NCBI GenBank assembly: GCA_964523015.1
Contig: CAZFXN010000056.1
Coordinates: 1-17,443 of the forward strand
DNA from: JAWXBT01 sp964523015
GTDB taxonomy: Bacteria > Bdellovibrionota_C > UBA2361 > J135
Length of the DNA stretch: 17,443 nucleotides
Reading direction: 5' to 3'
This document shows, one piece after another, positions 13,320-17,443 of this stretch (its first letter is position 1; every line of letters begins with the position of its first letter). A model generated the notes under the pieces. The model worked only from the letters and a program-made list of their open reading frames with translations. It was not told the DNA's origin and did not search any database. Made by a program: the position numbers and the translations under genes.

Positions 13320-13348
13320 TTGAACCTAGTTTGCCCTACATGTATAAA
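13320..13348 (+). promoter_or_regulatory. Sigma-70-type promoter of the sigma-factor gene
   Basis: TTGAAC (13320-13325), a 17-base spacer and TATAAA (13343-13348) place a start near 13355, giving a leader of about 50 bases before the ATG at 13405. Both boxes differ from consensus in one or two positions, with ideal spacing. Confidence 0.6.
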
Positions 13349-13404
13349 TGTAACCTGTAGAAACCTATGGATTTTTATTAGTAATGGCATTCCAAAAGTT
13401 CTAA

Positions 13405-14559
13405 ATGGTCACAAAGAAAGGAAGAATAAAATTAAGGCAAAAGGGCAGTTCTGGCGGCAGTGCCGATGGCCTAGAGGTTGAAATATTGTCTGCTGAGAAT
13501 TCTGGCGAAGGAGAGGTTTTGGACCTGGCCGAGGTGGCAACTGATGATAACTTATCCATAGGCGAGGATTTTTTAGAAGAATTATCGAGTGATGAAGTTG
13601 ATGATAGTGATGAAGATAGGGCCGAAGATAAGGATGCCGATAAGTATGCAGGCAAGAATGATGTAAAAGGTAAAAAAACATCATCTAGTAGCACTCTCTC
13701 TAGATACGATCCTCTAAGAGCCTACCTCTCGGAAATTTCACAGCATCCAAGACTTTCAAAAGAGGATGAAAGAGCGATTGCTATAAGATATCTAAAAGAT
13801 GGAGATCTTAAAGCGGCCTATCAGTTGACAGTTAGTAATCTTTGGCTAGTAGTTGCAATAGCAAGAAAATATCAGCGAGCGGCTCGTAGTTTACTTGATC
13901 TAATTCAAGAAGGTAACATCGGTCTTATGGACGCCGTTAAAAACTTTGATCCTTATCGGGACGTTCGTTTTCCCTCTTATGCTTCTTGGTGGATTAAGGC
14001 TTATATAATCCGTTTTGTAATTGCAAATTGGCGGCTAGTTAAAATTGGAACAACACAAGCACAGCGAAAACTTTTTTTTAATCTTGAAAAGGAAAGAGAG
14101 AATCTTGAGCGTCAAGGTTTTGTGCCCACTGCCAAGCTTTTAGCCTCAAATCTAAATGTAAAAGAGAGTGAAGTAATTGAAATGCAGCAGCGCTTAGGTG
14201 GCTCAGATATGAGTGTTGATGCACCATTAAGCACTGATGGAGAAGCTATAAATTTACACACCATACTTCCATCTGATGAACCAACTGCAGAGGAGGCTTT
14301 AGCCGCTCTTCAAATAAAAGAGACAATTTCCGCTGCTATGAAGTCTTTTGCAGAGACTCTTAATAAAAAAGAGAGAGCTATCTTTGAAAAAAGATTACTC
14401 TCTGAGGATAAAGCAACTTTGCAAGAGATTGCTGATGAGTTCTCCCTAAGCAAGGAGAGAATTCGACAGCTAGAGAATCGAATTAAAGATAAATTAAAGG
14501 AGTTTTTGAAAGAGAATTTGGGAGAATCTTTTCTAAGTACAGATCTTGGAATTAAATAA
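13405..14559 (+). CDS. rpoH: RpoH-like alternative sigma factor with acidic N-terminal extension
   Basis: A sigma-70-family factor of the sigma-32 type, 384 residues. After an unusual acidic, low-complexity head of about 95 residues (SSDEVDDSDEDRAEDKDADK region) come region 1.2 (DPLRAYLSEISQHPRLSKEDE), region 2 (LVVAIARKYQRAARSLLDLIQEGNIGLMDAV, then FPSYASWWIKAYIIRFV), the RpoH box QRKLFFNL, and region 4 with the helix-turn-helix TLQEIADEFSLSKERIRQLE. The RpoH box separates it from housekeeping RpoD. Typical RpoH is about 285 residues and lacks such a head. The ATG at 13405 follows an in-frame stop, and its Shine-Dalgarno is poor. It is divergent from pilB and followed after 32 bases by an M23-family gene, so the two are likely one operon. 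The target regulon is unknown; the acidic head might be a docking or regulatory segment. Confidence 0.85.
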   Translation: MVTKKGRIKLRQKGSSGGSADGLEVEILSAENSGEGEVLDLAEVATDDNLSIGEDFLEELSSDEVDDSDEDRAEDKDADKYAGKNDVKGKKTSSSSTLSRYDPLRAYLSEISQHPRLSKEDERAIAIRYLKDGDLKAAYQLTVSNLWLVVAIARKYQRAARSLLDLIQEGNIGLMDAVKNFDPYRDVRFPSYASWWIKAYIIRFVIANWRLVKIGTTQAQRKLFFNLEKERENLERQGFVPTAKLLASNLNVKESEVIEMQQRLGGSDMSVDAPLSTDGEAINLHTILPSDEPTAEEALAALQIKETISAAMKSFAETLNKKERAIFEKRLLSEDKATLQEIADEFSLSKERIRQLENRIKDKLKEFLKENLGESFLSTDLGIK

Positions 14560-14591
14560 TATTAAATTGCAGTTTTGAAAGATTATAAAGA

Positions 14592-16058
14592 ATGAAAATA
14601 GAATCTAAGCAAATGAAACTTGATGAGGGGAACAAGGGCAACAAAGGCAACAAAGGTAGCGCAATTATTATTTTAGTACTTGTCGTAGCAGTTGCTCTCT
14701 CCTCAATCTACATGGGCTGGGTTGAGCTTGGAGATGGAGTTTTAGAAAGAGTTCCACCTAAATTAAAGATTCTTGAGAAGGAGAAGATCTTAGGATTCGG
14801 ACTGGTACCAACAGAGATTACGATTGATATTTCAGATGATGGGATGGGACTTGATGAGCTTATTATAAGGGCGGAGCAAAATAGAGAGAGGGTTGATATT
14901 GCAAATGAGAAGTTCAACGGGGAAAAAGAGAAAAGCTATACCATTACGCTAGGAGGACCTGAAACTCCATTCGATGAGGGAGAAGTTGCTCTAGAGATTC
15001 GCGTTTTTGATCGGAGCTTTTGGTCAAATTCAGTTGAGCAACGTCTTACGATCCCAGTAGATAAGAAAAAACCAAAAATCTCTGTTTTCTCCACTCAGCA
15101 CAATGCTCAAGAGGGTGGCTCGCAGCTTGTTTTCTATAAAGCAAAAGATGCACATTTAAAATCATCTGGAGTCATGGTTGGCAGTAAAAGATTTTATGGA
15201 TTTAAGGCTCAATTTTTAGATCCTCAAATTCTTGATGATTCTGCATTTGCTGTTATTTATGCTGTGCCAGTTGGTGGAGCTGTCTCAGAGAGAGATATAA
15301 AAGTTTTTGCTGAAGACATGGTTGGAAATTTAGCCACTGCCTCATTTTACAATAAGATCTTTTCTAGACGATTTAAGAAACCAGCGATATCGATTCCTGA
15401 TTCCTTTTTATCCTCTGAGTTACCAAAGATACTATCTCCATACAAAGTAGAGGTTGAGTCGTTGTTGGATCCTACGGATCGGGAAAGGTTTAAACTTCTA
15501 AATGAAACAATAAAGAGCAAGGAACGATCCAAGATAACTTCCAATATTTTGCTCTCACCGATTTCTAAACGAGCTTGGAGTGGAAACTTTATGTCGGCTG
15601 GAGGATCCCCAGCATTTAGATATGGCGAAGAGCTAGTTTATACTTATAAGGGGGAGCCATGGAGCTCTTTAATTAGTGATGGTTTTATTTTGCAGCATTC
15701 ACTTCAACAGAATGTGTTTCCTGGACAAGAGGGAGAGGTTATCTTCTCAGATTCTCTAGCTACTTACGGAAAAACTGTGATTTTAGATCATGGACTAGGA
15801 ATTACCTCTCTTTATGGCGGACTCGAAAATATTTTAGTTAAAAAAGGAGAGCGAATAAGTCCGGAGAGACCCTTAGGCACGGTTGGACAAACGGGAATCC
15901 TATTTAAACCAAGTTACTACTTTGAGATCCGTATTCAGGGCCAACCGGTTACCCCGCTTGAGTGGTGGGACAAAGAATGGGTTAAATCTCATATCGAGAA
16001 TAAAACTAGAGAAGCTAAAAGATTACTCGGTTTTCAAGAGATCATAGATCTTGAGTAG
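14592..16058 (+). CDS. Membrane-anchored M23/LytM-family protein with degenerate active site
   Basis: A 488-residue protein with a cytoplasmic N-terminus carrying an NKGNKGNKG repeat (three near-identical 9-base units at DNA level), one membrane span (about 23-42), a long periplasmic part with Ig-like strands, and a C-terminal LytM domain (about 345-460). M23 enzymes hydrolyse peptidoglycan cross-bridges with an HxxxD…H…HxH zinc site. Here the fold landmarks persist (VILDHGLGITSLYG, VKKGERI, GTVGQTG, YYFEIRIQG), but the ligands are replaced: the first His and Asp by Ser362 and Ile366, the catalytic His of LYGHL by Gly410, and the HLHFE His pair by Ser441 and Tyr443. By analogy with EnvC and NlpD it may activate another hydrolase. 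Spacing to the sigma gene (32 bases) implies co-transcription. Numbering is from ATG at 14592, which has only a weak purine-rich leader. Confidence 0.8.
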   Translation: MKIESKQMKLDEGNKGNKGNKGSAIIILVLVVAVALSSIYMGWVELGDGVLERVPPKLKILEKEKILGFGLVPTEITIDISDDGMGLDELIIRAEQNRERVDIANEKFNGEKEKSYTITLGGPETPFDEGEVALEIRVFDRSFWSNSVEQRLTIPVDKKKPKISVFSTQHNAQEGGSQLVFYKAKDAHLKSSGVMVGSKRFYGFKAQFLDPQILDDSAFAVIYAVPVGGAVSERDIKVFAEDMVGNLATASFYNKIFSRRFKKPAISIPDSFLSSELPKILSPYKVEVESLLDPTDRERFKLLNETIKSKERSKITSNILLSPISKRAWSGNFMSAGGSPAFRYGEELVYTYKGEPWSSLISDGFILQHSLQQNVFPGQEGEVIFSDSLATYGKTVILDHGLGITSLYGGLENILVKKGERISPERPLGTVGQTGILFKPSYYFEIRIQGQPVTPLEWWDKEWVKSHIENKTREAKRLLGFQEIIDLE

Positions 16059-16111
16059 GGAAATTAATTTCTAAGTCGCGATGGAACACGATAGAATGTA
16101 TAATCTAGATG

Positions 16112-16225
16112 CTATGTTTCCCGATTGCTTCCAAAACCAATGCGACGTTTTTTAGGGACGGCCTTCTCCTTCGTTAATTCTTTAATGGCTTCAAAAACCA
16201 GCTGGAACCTCTGCATATGTCTGTC
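16112..16225 (-). pseudogene. C-terminal remnant of an ORF6N-type protein
   Basis: The minus-strand frame ending at 16112 reads DRHMQRFQLVFEAIKELTKE followed by KAVPKKRRIGFGSNRE. The pattern 'VFEAIxxL(M/T)…PKKRxIGF' is, as I recall, the characteristic C-terminal tail of ORF6N-domain DNA-binding proteins (phage antirepressor-like, often in mobile regions). The frame stays open upstream to 16303, but that part (LGYVSIVRSGGYSLAVAVTN) does not look like the ORF6N domain, which is missing. The plausible piece is only about 37 residues, so I call it a decayed fragment. It could be a chance frame. It sits between the M23 gene and the DinB-family gene. Confidence 0.4.
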
Positions 16226-16315
16226 GCTGTTCAGGTCACAATTAGTGACTGCAACTGCAAGACTGTAACCTCCTGATCTGACAATTGAAACATAGCCAAG
16301 CAAGAGCCTATCGAC

Positions 16316-16723
16316 TTGCTTACAGCGTTACCGGAAGAGTTTTTTATGGGATCTCCTTCGTCTCATCTTAGTCCTTTATGGAAACATTTTAGGCACCTTG
16401 GTCGCGTACAAGAGGATTATCTGCTCGGTCTTATTCTTAGAAAGATAGATTTCGATGTTAATCAAGGAACTTTTAGTGGTGACCCGACGCGAGAGAGACT
16501 GCAGGATTACCTTAGCAGCTTAGATCGACGCATGTACGAAAGGATCTCAGATTTGGAGAAGAATAGTACCTTTGAAGTCGATTGGTTTGGAGAGCAAAAG
16601 TCGGTCGGTCAGCATTTGATGTATTTATCAGATCATGAAGTTCTACATCACGGCCAATTCGTTGTTTATCAGAAGTTGCAAGGGTGGCAATTCCCTAAAA
16701 GTTGGGCTACTTGGGGCTTATAA
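16316..16723 (+). CDS. DinB-family putative metalloprotein
   Basis: DinB-family (four-helix bundle) proteins bind a metal with three histidines; many act as thiol-dependent transferases, the role of most is unknown. The 135 residues show SPLWKHFRHLGRVQEDYL (first His ligand in helix 2), VDWFGEQKSVGQHLMYL, and SDHEVLHHGQFVVYQK with the HxxxH pair, then a FPKSWATWGL end. A length of about 150-170 is usual, so the N-terminus may be short; the frame is open upstream only to 16289. I give the TTG at 16316; an ATG at 16346, preceded by GGAAGAG at six bases, is a better-looking start but would drop the LPEEFF segment. It adjoins the ORF6N remnant, and brnT follows by 51 bases. Confidence 0.75.
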   Translation: MLTALPEEFFMGSPSSHLSPLWKHFRHLGRVQEDYLLGLILRKIDFDVNQGTFSGDPTRERLQDYLSSLDRRMYERISDLEKNSTFEVDWFGEQKSVGQHLMYLSDHEVLHHGQFVVYQKLQGWQFPKSWATWGL

Positions 16724-16742
16724 AATCTCACAATAGATCTTG

Positions 16743-16772
16743 TTGTTCTTTGCTCATAATTATAGTATAATT
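16743..16772 (+). promoter_or_regulatory. Palindromic operator overlapping a -10 box at the start of brnT
   Basis: AATTATA-G-TATAATT (16758-16772) is a perfect 15-base palindrome ending two bases before the brnT ATG. Its right half contains a consensus TATAAT (16766-16771), with TTGTTC (16743-16748) 17 bases upstream. A start site from that box would fall at or just inside the ATG, so the message would be leaderless or use another promoter. BrnA is known to repress its own operon, which makes this a natural operator candidate. Confidence 0.5.
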
Positions 16773-16774
16773 AA

Positions 16775-17059
16775 ATGAGCAATATCAGATTTATTTGGGA
16801 TCAAACCAAGGCTGAGAACAATCGTCGGAAACACAGCGTGAGCTTTGAAGAGGCGCAAACTGTATTTCACGATGATTTGGCTCAATTGATACCCGATCCT
16901 GATCATTCTGATGTAGAGCAGCGCTTTATATTACTTGGGCGAAGCAATCATCTGCGTTTGTTGATTGTATGCCATTGCTATAGAGAAAATGATTCCTTGA
17001 TTAGAATTATTTCTGCTCGAAAGGCAACAAAACGAGAAGGTAAATTATATCCAGGTTAG
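16775..17059 (+). CDS. brnT: BrnT-family ribonuclease toxin
   Basis: BrnT is the RNase toxin of the type II brnTA module (RelE-like fold) that halts translation when not bound by BrnA. The 94 residues match the family in length and pattern: FIWDQTKAENNRRKHSVSFE (usual form 'FEWDxxKAxxNxxKHGVSFEEA'), VFHDD, QRFILLGRSNHLRLLIVCHC (usual 'R…G.s..grlLvV.ht') and RIISARKATKREGKLY, the conserved 'iRIISARxAtrrEr..Y' end. The gene has no Shine-Dalgarno; the start codon is close behind a palindromic -10 region. brnA starts three bases after its stop, and toxin-first order is typical for this family. I see no disabling mutation; the conserved Lys/His/Arg/Glu positions appear intact. Confidence 0.93.
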   Translation: MSNIRFIWDQTKAENNRRKHSVSFEEAQTVFHDDLAQLIPDPDHSDVEQRFILLGRSNHLRLLIVCHCYRENDSLIRIISARKATKREGKLYPG

Positions 17060-17062
17060 GTT

Positions 17063-17287
17063 ATGAGAAAAGAATATGATTTTTCAAAGGCAGTAAAAAA
17101 TCCTTATGCTGCAAAGTTAAAAAAGCAGATTACTATACGCCTAGATCCAAACATCATCAATTATTTTAAGCAGCTAGCCGAGGAGTTCGATATCCCATAT
17201 CAGAATCTTATAAATCTCTATTTGCGCGAATGTGCTTTTGAAGAAAAAAGACCAACTTTTCATTGGGAAAGTAAGGTAGAACAATAA
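17063..17287 (+). CDS. brnA: BrnA-family antitoxin
   Basis: BrnA neutralises BrnT and represses the brnTA promoter through a ribbon-helix-helix fold. The 74 residues show YDFSKAVKNPYAAKLKKQIT, IRLDPNIINYFKQLAEEFDI and PYQNLINLYLRECA, a clear match to the BrnA/CopG-like pattern with the RHH strand (ITIRLD) and the 'G/D-IPYQxLINxYLR' helix. The ATG at 17063 comes three bases after the brnT stop, and CCAGGTTAGG at the end of brnT can serve as ribosome-binding site. It is complete, ending with TAA at 17287, and followed by hairpin-forming sequence. Confidence 0.93.
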   Translation: MRKEYDFSKAVKNPYAAKLKKQITIRLDPNIINYFKQLAEEFDIPYQNLINLYLRECAFEEKRPTFHWESKVEQ

Positions 17288-17324
17288 GTTGGATTTAACA
17301 CCGCTTTGCTCCGCAAATCAACTT
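17286..17324 (+). terminator. Hairpin after brnA
   Basis: AAGTTGGATTT (17286-17296) pairs with AAATCAACTT (17315-17324) with one bulged base; an alternative inner hairpin is TTTGC-TCC-GCAAA (17305-17317). No U-tract follows, so its role as terminator is uncertain. Confidence 0.35.
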
Positions 17325-17388
17325 GAACATTCAAAAGTCTTTGCCAGAATAGGATAAGATATTTTTTGTTGTGGTAAAAACTTTACTT

Positions 17389-17427
17389 CTATAGTAATTG
17401 TCAAAATGTTTGAGACAATTACTATAG
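17389..17427. repeat. 14-bp perfect inverted repeat near the right edge
   Basis: CTATAGTAATTGTC (17389-17402) and GACAATTACTATAG (17414-17427) are exact inverted copies around an 11-base loop. Directly after it, 17431-17443 is CCCCTT-T-AAGGGG, a second small palindrome cut by the window end. No gene lies between 17288 and the edge. This could be a terminator pair, or the tip of an inserted element beyond the window. Confidence 0.7.
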
Positions 17428-17443
17428 TAGCCCCTTTAAGGGG

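Noticed and set aside
13401..13694. Minus-strand frames opposite the acidic head of the sigma factor
   Set aside because: Ser/Leu-rich and His/Tyr-rich translations arise from the Asp/Glu-rich codons on the other strand.

Overview
The window looks like a chromosome segment of a fairly AT-rich Gram-negative bacterium of the broad 'deltaproteobacterial' grade (Bdellovibrionota-like or a related uncultured lineage). This is inference from gene content: a PilB/PilC/PilA type IV pilus cluster with a sigma-54-type pilin promoter, a sigma-32/RpoH-like factor carrying the RpoH box, a FliL-family protein, and an HNH-endonuclease remnant of a type I associate with that grade. No rRNA or ribosomal protein is present to place it better.

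Layout. 1-616: two apparently 5'-truncated genes lie head to head (HNH-endonuclease remnant on the minus strand, short C-terminal fragment on the plus strand). 681-1308: tadA and, just upstream on the same strand, tRNA-Arg(ACG), the tRNA whose wobble A TadA deaminates. 1429-1922: tRNA-Ser(GCT), tRNA-Ser(TGA) and two identical 137-bp tandem units, each ending with a copy of the tRNA-Ser 3' end; the layout resembles the rtT repeats of E. coli tyrT. 1931-5638: an MDR quinone oxidoreductase, an unrecognised helical protein with a possible frameshift near its start, a small HEAT-repeat lipoprotein, a long perfect-core inverted repeat, and an M42 aminopeptidase. 5816-8194: a FliL-family protein and a convergent, overlapping DUF2723 (GT-C) membrane protein.

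8269-13185 is a type IV pilus cluster on the minus strand, in transcription order pilB, pilC, then three major-pilin-like genes. The last two (in map order the middle and right copies) are identical in protein and differ by one silent base, with identity that begins at the start codon and ends at the stop codon. Their flanks are unrelated: one has a sigma-54-type promoter, a 5'-terminal stem-loop and an upstream dyad; the other has a leader in which the Shine-Dalgarno can pair with an upstream segment. No pilT lies between pilB and pilC. The DUF2723 gene directly downstream of the pilins could modify them, which is a hypothesis only.

13405-16058, divergent from pilB, holds an RpoH-like sigma factor with an acidic N-terminal extension, followed 32 bases later by a membrane-anchored M23/LytM-family protein in which all expected zinc-binding and catalytic residues are replaced. 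16112-17443 is accessory: an ORF6N-type C-terminal remnant, a DinB-family protein, a BrnT/BrnA toxin-antitoxin pair with a perfect palindrome at its start, and inverted repeats up to the window edge.

The strongest candidates for something undescribed are the tRNA-Ser tandem repeats, the ORF-exact pilin duplication with two different regulatory heads, and the degenerate M23 protein paired with the sigma factor.
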